From assembly GCA_937903155.1 (NCBI GenBank), contig CALCZU010000033.1, positions 1-39,464 of the forward strand: a stretch of DNA of 39,464 nucleotides. The letters run 5' to 3'. Numbering within the stretch: position 1 is the stretch's first letter; each line of letters begins with the position of its first letter. Origin of the DNA: an uncultured Bdellovibrionales bacterium (GTDB lineage Bacteria; Bdellovibrionota; FAC87; UBA2466). A model generated the notes under the pieces. It was not told the origin of the DNA, did not search any database, and was given only the letters and a program-made list of their open reading frames with translations. The translations under genes and the position numbers were made by a program. Positions 30,169-38,152 of the stretch are shown here, piece after piece.

Positions 30169-31325
30169 TGATTACGATCATTCAAGGGGGTGATGTCTTG
30201 TCGCCGGATCCCCTAGGGCCAATCACCGTCGGTCTTGCGGCGGAGAAGATTATCTATTTGGGAGGTTTGGAAGAGGCTCGTTTCGTGGATCTCTTCGGAG
30301 AAGAAGAAGTAGAAGTCGTTCGCGCGCATGGGAATTTTGTATGTCCCGGGATAATCGATTGTCATATTCATCTCATCGGTGGGAGTGGAGAAGATGGTTT
30401 TTCGACAAAAAGTCCCGAAATTTCTTTATCCGAGTTAGTTTTAGCGGGAATCACAACCGCCGTCGGCACCTTGGGAGCAGACACGACTACCCGAACCATG
30501 GCCGCGTTGATTGCGAAAGTAAAAGGCCTCAGAGAGGAATGTTTTTCCGCCTACTGTTACACCGGAGGCTATCCCATTCCCCCTGCGACTCTCACCGGCT
30601 CCGTCAAAAGCGATATTTTGTTTGTCGAAGAAGTGATTGGACTCGGAGAACTTGCACTCGCTGACAGACGTTCGAGCGCTTACGATATTTTCCAAATCTC
30701 TCCCCTTGTTCATGACGCCTTTGTGGCAGGAACTTTAAGTCGTAAAGCGGGAATTACCCATTTTCACATGGGCGAAGGGAAGTCCGGATTGTCCTTGGTT
30801 CGCAAACTTTTGGACGAGCACGATGTGCCGGCGCGCTGTGTTCACCCGACCCACGTCACCCGAACACCCGCACTCCTCGCTGAAGCGGCTGAAATCAGTC
30901 GTAAAGGAGTCACAGTAGATTTTGATACGGTTGATCCAGGGGACCTCCTTCCCTCTCTCAAAAAATTTATAGAACTCGGAGGGTCAATGGACCACCTGAC
31001 CTTTTCTTCGGACGCCGACCCTACCTCGCCCAGTAGTCTCATCATCGAAATGCGAAACGCCGTTCAGCAAGGGAACTTTACTTGGCCCGCGCTGCTGAAA
31101 CACGTCACTTCGGTACCGGCACGAATCCTAAGGCTGCGCGACAAGGGTCGTATTGCAAAAGGGTATGACGCAGATATTCTAATCCTCGATCAAAAAACCT
31201 TAGAAGTGAGAGATGTTTTCACGAAGGGTCGTCACGTCGTTAAAAACGGAAAGTTAAACATCACTCCAAGGTTTCTTTTGAAAAGCGAACGAAAGGGAGA
31301 GTGGTGTGGCCAAAAAAGTCGGTAA
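30168..31325 (+). CDS. iadA: Isoaspartyl dipeptidase (beta-aspartyl dipeptidase)
   Basis: A 385-aa binuclear zinc amidohydrolase that cleaves beta-Asp dipeptides; in cyanophycin breakdown it splits beta-Asp-Arg released by cyanophycinase into Asp and Arg. Metal ligands visible: H66 and H68 in DCHIHLIGG, bridging Glu (E161 in GLGELALAD) in place of the carbamylated Lys of relatives, His ligands in ITHFHMGEG (H198/H200) and CVHPTHV (H226/H229), and catalytic D282 in FSSDAD. YTGGY (131-135) supplies the substrate-binding tyrosine of IadA. Length is normal. The start overlaps the cphA stop by 1 bp (TAATG), and the end overlaps cphB by 20 bp, so the three genes are one coupled operon for synthesis and recycling. 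Confidence 0.93.
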   Translation: MITIIQGGDVLSPDPLGPITVGLAAEKIIYLGGLEEARFVDLFGEEEVEVVRAHGNFVCPGIIDCHIHLIGGSGEDGFSTKSPEISLSELVLAGITTAVGTLGADTTTRTMAALIAKVKGLREECFSAYCYTGGYPIPPATLTGSVKSDILFVEEVIGLGELALADRRSSAYDIFQISPLVHDAFVAGTLSRKAGITHFHMGEGKSGLSLVRKLLDEHDVPARCVHPTHVTRTPALLAEAAEISRKGVTVDFDTVDPGDLLPSLKKFIELGGSMDHLTFSSDADPTSPSSLIIEMRNAVQQGNFTWPALLKHVTSVPARILRLRDKGRIAKGYDADILILDQKTLEVRDVFTKGRHVVKNGKLNITPRFLLKSERKGEWCGQKSR

Positions 31326-32133
31326 ATCTTCCGGAGGAACTCTCATTATTATCGGCGGGCACGAGAAACGCCGAGGTGAGATGCGAATTTTGGAGGAAGT
31401 TGCAAAGTACAATGCGGGAAGCAAATTAGTCGTCACGACCGTCGCGAGTCATACGGCCGCTTCAGAATTATGGAACGAGTACCGGGAAGCTTTTCAGTCG
31501 TTAGGAGTGAAGTCGGTTAAACATCTCGACCTTACGGAACGTCCTCAATCGACGACCCCTAAACAGCTCTCTCTTCTAAAAGACGCGAAGACTGTTTTTT
31601 TTACGGGTGGGGATCAGTTAAGGATTACCAGCGTCCTGGGCGGCACTCCCATGCTGGATGCGATTCGAAAAATTTATCAAAGAGGCGGCGTGATTGCAGG
31701 AACCTCGGCTGGCGCCTCCGCTATCAGCCAAACAATGTTACTTTCTGGAAGATCGGCTGAAACTCCGCGACTCGAACAAAGATTGGGCATGGCTCCCGGA
31801 TTAGGCTTTTTAAAGGACGCCATCGTCGACCAGCACTTTGCCGAACGCGGAAGAATTGGTCGACTTCTCGGAGCGGTTGCACTGAACCCGTCCGACCTGG
31901 GAATTGGGATTGACGAAGACACTTCGTTAATCGTCGAAGGAAAAGTCGGTCGAGTCCTAGGTTCAGGAGGCGTGTATATCGTCGATGCCTCGGGCGCCAC
32001 GAATACGAACGTCTCGGATGGAACGACGGAAGGGGCACTTTCGCTTTTCGATATCCGTCTGCATGTTTTAAGCAACGGGGATAAGCTCAATCTGGAGGCT
32101 CGAATTCCTGAGAAATTCCCCGCTCCGCGATAG
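31306..32133 (+). CDS. cphB: Cyanophycinase
   Basis: A 275-aa serine peptidase of family S51 that hydrolyses cyanophycin to beta-Asp-Arg dipeptides. The nucleophile S134 lies in the AGTSAGASA elbow (131-139); GGDQLRI (101-107) and DQHFAERGRIGRL (175-187, H177) supply the remaining active-site and substrate-binding residues, and GIDEDTSLIVEG is the family C-terminal block. No signal peptide, so it acts in the cytoplasm on stored granules. The start is GTG at 31306, after a GGGAGA ribosome site, overlapping iadA by 20 bp. The gene ends 4 bp before the convergent second cyanophycinase-like gene. Confidence 0.93.
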   Translation: MAKKVGKSSGGTLIIIGGHEKRRGEMRILEEVAKYNAGSKLVVTTVASHTAASELWNEYREAFQSLGVKSVKHLDLTERPQSTTPKQLSLLKDAKTVFFTGGDQLRITSVLGGTPMLDAIRKIYQRGGVIAGTSAGASAISQTMLLSGRSAETPRLEQRLGMAPGLGFLKDAIVDQHFAERGRIGRLLGAVALNPSDLGIGIDEDTSLIVEGKVGRVLGSGGVYIVDASGATNTNVSDGTTEGALSLFDIRLHVLSNGDKLNLEARIPEKFPAPR

Positions 32134-32137
32134 AGCG

Positions 32138-32887
32138 CTACCGGCGACGCTCTTTTAAGTCAAAGAGATCCCCGCAGTTTAAGATCGTCATTGCGAACGG
32201 TTCTCCTCTGCTCGCGTCGACGATCATGATCTGTCCTCCGATCACTTGAGCATGCCGTTCGTTCGTGACAATAATCGACGCATCTTCATCGACGCCAATC
32301 GCAAGATGACAAGGATGCTTACTCACGGCGCCGAGCAGTCGATTATGCCTGCCTCTCCGAAAAAAATGCTGGTCTAAAATGGTAGAAGGGAGGATTCCAA
32401 GCCCCTCTCGAATCCAAACAAGTGAATGATCCACTCGATCGAGTGTTTCGTGGCCGTAGATCATCTGGCTGGACATAATCGCCGTTCCCGCACTCGTTCC
32501 CCCAAATACTTTTCCACCTTGATAAGCCTCTAAGAACCATTCCTTAATCTCGGGGTCTAAAAGACCATCCATCAGCTGAGACTGATCGCCACCGATAAAG
32601 AAGACCGCAGTGGCCTTTGCTAAAACTTTCCTCAAATTGGTTTTCTCACGAGCTGAGACCGGGGGTGAGGCAGTGGTATGTAAGATAAAACCTTTTTCTG
32701 AATAGTCGGCCTGAGTCAGTTCTTCGCGAATCGATTCAAAATTTTCCTGAGCTTCACTCGACGCCCAACCCACCAGCAAAATCTGAGCGCTGCCCAAGTC
32801 TCGAGCTCGCTCTAAAAAAAATTGCATTGCCATGGGAGGTTTTCGGCCACCCCCGATGAGGAGAATATTTCTGTCAGGCTTTTTCAT
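32138..32887 (-). CDS. Second cyanophycinase-like S51 peptidase
   Basis: A 249-aa S51-family protein with the same catalytic blocks as CphB: IGGDQSQL (98-105), nucleophile S132 in GGTSAGTAI, DQHFFRRGRHNRL (172-184, H174) and GVDEDASIIV. It is clearly diverged from the neighbouring cphB (for example the N-terminal IGGGRKPP against IIGGHEKR) and shorter by 26 aa, so it is a paralogue or separately acquired enzyme, not a recent copy. No signal peptide, so cytoplasmic. Substrate may be cyanophycin or an Asp-containing dipeptide. The ATG is unusual: it lies inside the right arm of a perfect 8-bp inverted repeat and lacks a Shine-Dalgarno. It is convergent with cphB with a 4-bp gap. Confidence 0.88.
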   Translation of the reverse strand: MKKPDRNILLIGGGRKPPMAMQFFLERARDLGSAQILLVGWASSEAQENFESIREELTQADYSEKGFILHTTASPPVSAREKTNLRKVLAKATAVFFIGGDQSQLMDGLLDPEIKEWFLEAYQGGKVFGGTSAGTAIMSSQMIYGHETLDRVDHSLVWIREGLGILPSTILDQHFFRRGRHNRLLGAVSKHPCHLAIGVDEDASIIVTNERHAQVIGGQIMIVDASRGEPFAMTILNCGDLFDLKERRR

Positions 32888-32903
32888 ACGATGGGATCGT
32901 ATG
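32885..32903. promoter_or_regulatory. Perfect inverted repeat covering the start codon of the second cyanophycinase
   Basis: CATACGAT-GGG-ATCGTATG on the plus strand; 8-bp arms, 3-base centre. On the minus strand the right arm ends in the ATG start codon. It contains TACGA and TCGTA as in the 18.3-18.5 kb palindromes but with 5 instead of 4 bases between them. Confidence 0.6.
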
Positions 32904-32964
32904 GTTAGTTTACTCTACCCGCATTTCTCTGCCAATCCTAAGCTAACCTGAAGCTACCTCGTCC

Positions 32965-35172
32965 TCAAGCAGGCACGGAGTCATTCAACTCACGCTCCCA
33001 GTGACGGTGCTCTGCAATCGCCGCAATGAACGCCTTCGCTGCGGCCTCTGCACTTGAGGATATGATAACCCCTGGAAGTGCAGCCTCTGCCCCCTTTTTT
33101 TTCTTTGAAGAGGATGTTGAAGGAAGATTTGTTTTATCCAAAAGCTCAACCGCGTCACCGGTAAAGGCGAGCGCCTTACAATGCTTAAAGGCTTCATTTA
33201 CAAAATGGATAGCATCTGAGTTTGCTTTTAACGTTTTGATGCTTTCTGACCCGCCCGGGACGTAAACTGCGTCAAAAAACACAGAACTGGCTGTGAGAAA
33301 ACTGAAATCCGGTTTTACCGACTGTCCCTTTGTGGGCGACACTTCGCTGATTTTTGGAGCGATTAATTTCGCTTCAGCTCCCTCCGCTTCCAGTTTTTTC
33401 ATCATCGTACTGACATCGTCTCCATTAAAACCGTCTGCCAGCAGACAAGCGATCTTGCGAGTTTTAATCGTTTTAACTTTAGAAAGCTGCATGCTCAGGG
33501 CTACCGACTTTTCCGTGGTGGGTTTTCGGATGATTGATGCAAAATCTTTCGGATCTCCGTCTGCGGGAACTCCAAAATTCTCGACCGACATTTTCACCGT
33601 CGGGATTTTAACTCCGACGCCTTCGGCGACCGTTTTGGCGAGCCCAAGGTCAATTTGTGTCAGAATGCTAACCATTCGTTCGCGGATAGCGACCGTCTCA
33701 ACTTTCTGAAGTTCAAAGGTCAGAGCATTTATAATGTGATTTTTCTCAGGCTCTGTTTGACTCCGCAAAAATAACTGTGCCTGGCTAAAATGATCAAAGA
33801 ATTTTTTTCCGCGGCTTCGCTCTTTGATCGCGGCAATTTTTTCCATAAAACTAATAAATCCGTTTTCCTTCGAACTGACTTGTTGCGGCGAATTTCCGTC
33901 GAGTGAATTAGGCTGATAGCTTACACGCCCTTTATTCACCATCTGCCTCATAAATCCATCTCGTTGGTTGTTATGAACCGGAACAACAGGTCTATTAATC
34001 GGAATCTCGTGGAAATTAGGACCTCCAAGACGGATCAATTGCGTATCTGTGTACGAAAAAAGCCGTCCTTGAAGAAGCGGATCATTCGTGAAATCGATCC
34101 CCGAGACAATGTTTCCCGGCTGAAAAGCAACTTGCTCAGTCTCCGCAAAAAAATTATCGGGATTTCTATTCAAAGTTAACTTTCCTACTTTTGTGACGGG
34201 AACTAACTCTTCAGGCACTAGTTTTGTCGGATCGAGTAAGTCAAAATCGAATTTGTGTTCGTCTTTTTCATCAATGATTTGCACTCCGAGCTCATACTCG
34301 GGAAAATTTCCTGCTTCAATCGCTTCCCATAAATCACGACGATGAAAATCGGGATCTTTTCCAGAAATCTTCTGCGCTTCATCCCATGCAACAGAATGCA
34401 CTCCTAATAAAGGCTTCCAGTGAAATTTGACAAAAAATGTTTTGCCTTCGGCATTTACGAAACGAAAAGTGTGAACTCCAAAACCTTCCATCATGCGATA
34501 ACTTCGCGGTAAACCTCGATCTGACATGACCCAGAGGATCATGTGAGCCGACTCCGGCATCAGCGAAATGAAATCCCAAAAAGTATCGTGAGCGGAAGCC
34601 GCTTGTGGCATCTCATTGTGAGGCTCGGGTTTCACAGCGTGAACTAAGTCGGGGAATTTTAGGGCATCTTGAATGAAAAAAACTGGGATATTGTTTCCGA
34701 CAAGGTCATAATTTCCTTCTTGAGTATAAAATCGAACCGCAAAACCTCGCACATCGCGAGCAAGGTCGGTGGATCCTCTCGATCCGGCAACTGTCGAGAA
34801 GCGAACAAACACGGGCGTTTTAATGCTGGAAGACTGAAGAAACGCAGCTTTCGTGTACTTCTTCATTGATTGGTATGGCTGAAAGAATCCATGCGCACCC
34901 GACCCTCTGGCATGCACAGCACGTTCTGGAATTCGCTCGTGGTCGAAATGAGTAATTTTCTCTCTGAGAATAAAATCTTCAAGTAAGCTCGGCCCTCTCG
35001 CCCCTGCTTTTAAAGAGTTCTGGTCGTCGTTAACCGGCAGACCCGCATTTGTGGTCATCTGTTGGCCGGAAGCGTCAACTGTGGCCGCTCGAACTGCAGG
35101 AAGTTGGGAATCAACGTTTGCTTTGCCCGGGTTGTTTTTTTTAGGGAGTGTTTTTTTCGTGTTTTTTGCCAT
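32965..35172 (-). CDS. katE: Large-subunit (HPII/KatE, clade 2) monofunctional catalase
   Basis: A 735-aa heme catalase that disproportionates hydrogen peroxide. Start chosen at ATG 35172 (GAGAGGCAG upstream; MAKNTKKTLPKKNNPGK is a normal HPII-type basic N-terminus); a frame start at 35220 lacks support. Catalytic His (H87) is in ERAVHARGSGAHG, the catalytic Asn in YDLVGNNIPVFFIQDA (about 160), and the proximal heme Tyr in RLFSYTDTQ. After the heme domain (about 60-545), the C-terminal class I glutamine amidotransferase/DJ-1-like domain typical of large-subunit catalases follows (about 590-735; IACLLADGFNGDDV, VYVPGGSESI, AFTGDAVELL). The Lys/Ser-rich linker SSSKKKKG (near 690) is local. A sigma-54-like promoter precedes it. 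Confidence 0.96.
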   Translation of the reverse strand: MAKNTKKTLPKKNNPGKANVDSQLPAVRAATVDASGQQMTTNAGLPVNDDQNSLKAGARGPSLLEDFILREKITHFDHERIPERAVHARGSGAHGFFQPYQSMKKYTKAAFLQSSSIKTPVFVRFSTVAGSRGSTDLARDVRGFAVRFYTQEGNYDLVGNNIPVFFIQDALKFPDLVHAVKPEPHNEMPQAASAHDTFWDFISLMPESAHMILWVMSDRGLPRSYRMMEGFGVHTFRFVNAEGKTFFVKFHWKPLLGVHSVAWDEAQKISGKDPDFHRRDLWEAIEAGNFPEYELGVQIIDEKDEHKFDFDLLDPTKLVPEELVPVTKVGKLTLNRNPDNFFAETEQVAFQPGNIVSGIDFTNDPLLQGRLFSYTDTQLIRLGGPNFHEIPINRPVVPVHNNQRDGFMRQMVNKGRVSYQPNSLDGNSPQQVSSKENGFISFMEKIAAIKERSRGKKFFDHFSQAQLFLRSQTEPEKNHIINALTFELQKVETVAIRERMVSILTQIDLGLAKTVAEGVGVKIPTVKMSVENFGVPADGDPKDFASIIRKPTTEKSVALSMQLSKVKTIKTRKIACLLADGFNGDDVSTMMKKLEAEGAEAKLIAPKISEVSPTKGQSVKPDFSFLTASSVFFDAVYVPGGSESIKTLKANSDAIHFVNEAFKHCKALAFTGDAVELLDKTNLPSTSSSKKKKGAEAALPGVIISSSAEAAAKAFIAAIAEHRHWERELNDSVPA

Positions 35173-35223
35173 TTTCTGCCTCTCAAAAATCGAATACCTG
35201 TTTGCGAGATTCAAAAACATATT

Positions 35224-35239
35224 TGCAACATCTGAGCCA
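35224..35239 (-). promoter_or_regulatory. Candidate sigma-54 promoter of katE
   Basis: The minus strand reads TGGCTC-AGATG-TTGCA: one mismatch (T for A), GG-N10-GC spacing exact. Start near 35213, about 40 bases before the katE ATG, and just downstream of the previous gene's terminator. Confidence 0.5.
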
Positions 35240-35274
35240 ATCAGGTGAGCAAATAACGAAGTGGCAAAAAAAAT

Positions 35275-35301
35275 GGGGAACGTCGAAACTCGACGTTCCC
35301 C
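35275..35301 (-). terminator. Strong intrinsic terminator of the 145-aa protein gene
   Basis: A perfect 12-bp stem, GGGGAACGTCGA (35275-35286) with TCGACGTTCCCC (35290-35301) and a 3-base loop. On the minus strand it is followed by ATTTTTTTT. It lies 15 bp after the stop codon. Confidence 0.92.
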
Positions 35302-35316
35302 AAATTCATTTCAATT

Positions 35317-35754
35317 TTAGTGAGCGAAAGATTTTGGACTGACGTTCGCAAAGCCGGGGCAAAGAGAAGGACAGTCTTCAAGACTGGTTCCCCATTGTAC
35401 CCATGCTCCAACGACTCCAACCGTAACCCCAGGCTTCGGTGTTTGGTTGTTACCACACTGTGCCATCACTCCCGCACAGCCTTGTGATTTCGCGGCATCG
35501 TTATTTAAGCACTGGCCTTTTTGGATGTTTGAATGAAGACGTTTTCTGTATTGATCACCGTCGCGGAAAGCCATTGTCGGTTTGGTGTTCGGTTGATCGG
35601 GCATGTTTGTCACGATGTACATCCAGCAGTCTTTGGTATCGGTGTCAGTGGAAGTGCCTTTGGGTAAGCTGGGCATCTTCACGCCCTTTGCGAAAACAGG
35701 TAACGAGCAAAATACGCACAGTAATGCCATCCACTTCAATGAAGAAAGAGTCAT
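35317..35754 (-). CDS. Small Cys-containing exported protein, unknown function
   Basis: A 145-aa protein with signal peptide MTLSSLKWMALLCVFCSLPVFA (cleavage expected after A22). The mature part of about 123 aa carries six cysteines (DCWMY, GQCLNN, GCAGVMAQC, DCPSLC) and looks like a compact disulfide-bonded domain with a Trp-rich core (AWVQWGTS). No family is recognised. The ATG has TAGGAGA at 8 bases, and a strong terminator follows closely, so it is a single-gene, well-expressed unit, built like the six-cysteine peptide gene at 10067-10312. A TTGACA -35 box lies upstream. Confidence 0.7.
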   Translation of the reverse strand: MTLSSLKWMALLCVFCSLPVFAKGVKMPSLPKGTSTDTDTKDCWMYIVTNMPDQPNTKPTMAFRDGDQYRKRLHSNIQKGQCLNNDAAKSQGCAGVMAQCGNNQTPKPGVTVGVVGAWVQWGTSLEDCPSLCPGFANVSPKSFAH

Positions 35755-35797
35755 CTTGGAATCTCCTAAATTATTCGGGTTATTGTTAGGTAACTAT

Positions 35798-35824
35798 TTT
35801 TTATGGACATCGGGTTTTTGTCAA
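35798..35824 (-). promoter_or_regulatory. Candidate sigma-70 promoter of the 145-aa protein gene
   Basis: On the minus strand a perfect TTGACA is followed after 15 bases by TAAAAA (4 of 6). Spacing is short by 2, so the -10 assignment is uncertain; the rest of 35755-35962 is AT-rich and shows no clear promoter for the GH35 gene. Confidence 0.38.
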
Positions 35825-35962
35825 ACTCATCTTAAATCGTTTCAACGACAAAGTGGCGCATCGCTTCAAGATATCTATTTTTTTAAAAATAATTTTATTT
35901 GCATAAGTCTTTCTCAAATGGTTTTCTAAAAACCTTTTAAAAATTTGAGTGGGGATGGGTTC

Positions 35963-38152
35963 ATGTTAAATCACTTTTGTTTTCTTCTGTTTTGTTTTCT
36001 TCTTTCTTTAAAAAGTTTTTCGGCACCTCATGTTCAACTCACTTCAGACAACCTTTTTGTCGATGGCGAGAAGCAGCCCTTTCTCTTCGGCGCTGAAGTC
36101 CAGTATTTTAGAGCCCGCGGCGGAAGCGGTCGCAATGTTCCCAAAAGGGTTGTCGAAGCGTTGTGGAATAAAATGCTCGACCGAGTCAAAGAAGCGGGAA
36201 TGAATTCTGTCGTCTTTTATATTCCCTGGGATTTTCACGAACCCGTTGAAGGCGTTTTTGATTTTGACGGCACGCTCGACCGCGATCACGACGGAAAACC
36301 CGACTACCCTTCTCGAAATTTAAAAAAGTTTTTTGAGCTGGTCGAAGCCCATGGAATTAAAAACATTATGGTCAGACCTGGGCCTTATATCAACGCTGAG
36401 TGGGGTCCTGAGGGATTTGGCGCCGTGCCGAAGTGGTTTCTCGACAACTATCCGCAAGCTTTGACTAAAACTTTGCATCCCGGAAAACCGAGAACGGTTT
36501 CTTTCTCAGATCCGAATTTTCGTCTGCGCACCGAGAAGTGGTTTAAAACTTTATATCAAGAGGTTTTGAAAGATCACATCGGCCCCAAGAAATCCGTCGT
36601 CTTTTTACAAATCGACAACGAAACAAATTATTTTTGGGATGCCGTCTACGAGCGTGACATCAGCATTCGTTCGCTTGCCCGATATCGAGATTTTTTAAAG
36701 TTGAAGTACCGCGGAAATCTGTCTCAGCTCAATGAAGCTTACGGCGCTAACGTCAAAGACTTCTCGCAGATTCTTCCTCCTAAAGACCGAGACGATAAAA
36801 CCTATTCGAAAGGCACTTGGCATTACGATTGGTTTTATTTTCACGACGCCGAAATTCTGGACTACTATCAATTTTTACGAAATGTCTGGGAAAGACTCGG
36901 CGTTAAAGAACCCGATGTTCTTTTTACAAGCTGTGATTCTTTCAATGCACCTAAAGACGGCCTCTTACCTCGTCTAGACTTCCGAAATAATCACCAACTG
37001 ACTTTTTCGACGTTGAATATCTATCCGAAGACCTTTGGAACCAACAAAAGCTCGACTTTAAATAATCCAATGAAGGCAGCCCACGACGCGTCGTTAATGT
37101 CATCCTCGCACGAGCAATACTATGGCAACGGTGCAGATTGGCTGATGTCGACCGAAACCATGGGCGGGTGGTTTCCCCCGACGGAGGTGAGCCTTGCCAG
37201 TCGCAGTCATACATACGGTTCTCTGCTCGCCTCCGGTGTAAAAGCCATGATTATTTACTATTTCCACGAAGGTTGGAATTGGACGGGCACCGAAGGCGAA
37301 GATACTGAACTACGCTTTGACGCTCCCTTAGATAAGGACATGAATCCTCGTCCCGCGTTTACCCTTCTAAAAGGTCTGGGAGAGAGTTTGAATAAAGACT
37401 TGGGGCCCCAACTAATGAAAAGTCGGTTCGAAGATTCTGAAGTTTTGATTGCTCACGATAGCAACGCGCAATACCTCTTCTCGAAATTAGATGCGATCGA
37501 AAAAGCTTCGACCGAGTCTTCGTCGTTGTTCGGATTACTGCGCGAATCGGGACATCTTCCTAAAGTCGCTTTTATTGATGCGATGTCGCCTAAAGATCTT
37601 CTGAAATACAAAGTCATTTTCTGGGATCACCCAGGCTATTTTGTAGGTTCGACTCGTCTAAAGCTTGAGTATTTTCTGTCAAAAGGCGGAACCCTTGTTA
37701 CCATTGGCCAAACAGGACTTATTTCAAAAGATCCGTCAAAACTGATTGTGTGGACAAAGAATCCGTCAGAGGGTTGGAATACCGATCAGTATCTCAGCTT
37801 AAAGACCGCTAATGCTTCGATTGCACAAGTGAAAGAAGTGATGAAACTTGCGGGCGTCAAATCAAAGGTAGAGTTTGAAACGGAAACGCCGGAACCCTTT
37901 CTTCACGTCTGGACACGTCCCACCGAGAACGGCGCATTTTTGATCGTCGAAAACTTTGGAAGAAAGAAAAGAAACTTCCGAGTGAGACTTCCCGAGTTCG
38001 CGTTCTCTAAAACAAACACCCTGAAACTTCTCTGGAATGGTTTGGATAATCTTGAGAATGCGAAGGAGTTTGGCGGACAAGAAATCGCGCAAGGAGTTTC
38101 CCTATCCATCGAAAGCGATTCGATTTCTATCTGGAGTGTTCTGAAGAAATGA
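35963..38152 (+). CDS. GH35 family beta-galactosidase-like glycoside hydrolase
   Basis: A 729-aa exported glycosidase. Start at ATG 35963, with GGGGATGGG upstream and a signal peptide (MLNHFCFLLFCFLLSLKSFSA); a TTG six codons earlier is less likely. The catalytic TIM barrel (about 25-400) has the GH35 entry motif AEVQYFRA, IPWDFHEP, RPGPYINAEWGPEGFG (family: RPGPYICAEW), acid/base E220 in LQIDNETN, and nucleophile E398 in STETMGGWF, both retaining-enzyme residues present. A long C-terminal region (about 430-729) carries beta-sandwich-like segments. Beta-galactosidase is the common GH35 activity, but other beta-linked sugars are also cleaved by members, so the substrate is open. Its TGA overlaps the next gene's ATG by 4 bp. 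Confidence 0.9.
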   Translation: MLNHFCFLLFCFLLSLKSFSAPHVQLTSDNLFVDGEKQPFLFGAEVQYFRARGGSGRNVPKRVVEALWNKMLDRVKEAGMNSVVFYIPWDFHEPVEGVFDFDGTLDRDHDGKPDYPSRNLKKFFELVEAHGIKNIMVRPGPYINAEWGPEGFGAVPKWFLDNYPQALTKTLHPGKPRTVSFSDPNFRLRTEKWFKTLYQEVLKDHIGPKKSVVFLQIDNETNYFWDAVYERDISIRSLARYRDFLKLKYRGNLSQLNEAYGANVKDFSQILPPKDRDDKTYSKGTWHYDWFYFHDAEILDYYQFLRNVWERLGVKEPDVLFTSCDSFNAPKDGLLPRLDFRNNHQLTFSTLNIYPKTFGTNKSSTLNNPMKAAHDASLMSSSHEQYYGNGADWLMSTETMGGWFPPTEVSLASRSHTYGSLLASGVKAMIIYYFHEGWNWTGTEGEDTELRFDAPLDKDMNPRPAFTLLKGLGESLNKDLGPQLMKSRFEDSEVLIAHDSNAQYLFSKLDAIEKASTESSSLFGLLRESGHLPKVAFIDAMSPKDLLKYKVIFWDHPGYFVGSTRLKLEYFLSKGGTLVTIGQTGLISKDPSKLIVWTKNPSEGWNTDQYLSLKTANASIAQVKEVMKLAGVKSKVEFETETPEPFLHVWTRPTENGAFLIVENFGRKKRNFRVRLPEFAFSKTNTLKLLWNGLDNLENAKEFGGQEIAQGVSLSIESDSISIWSVLKK

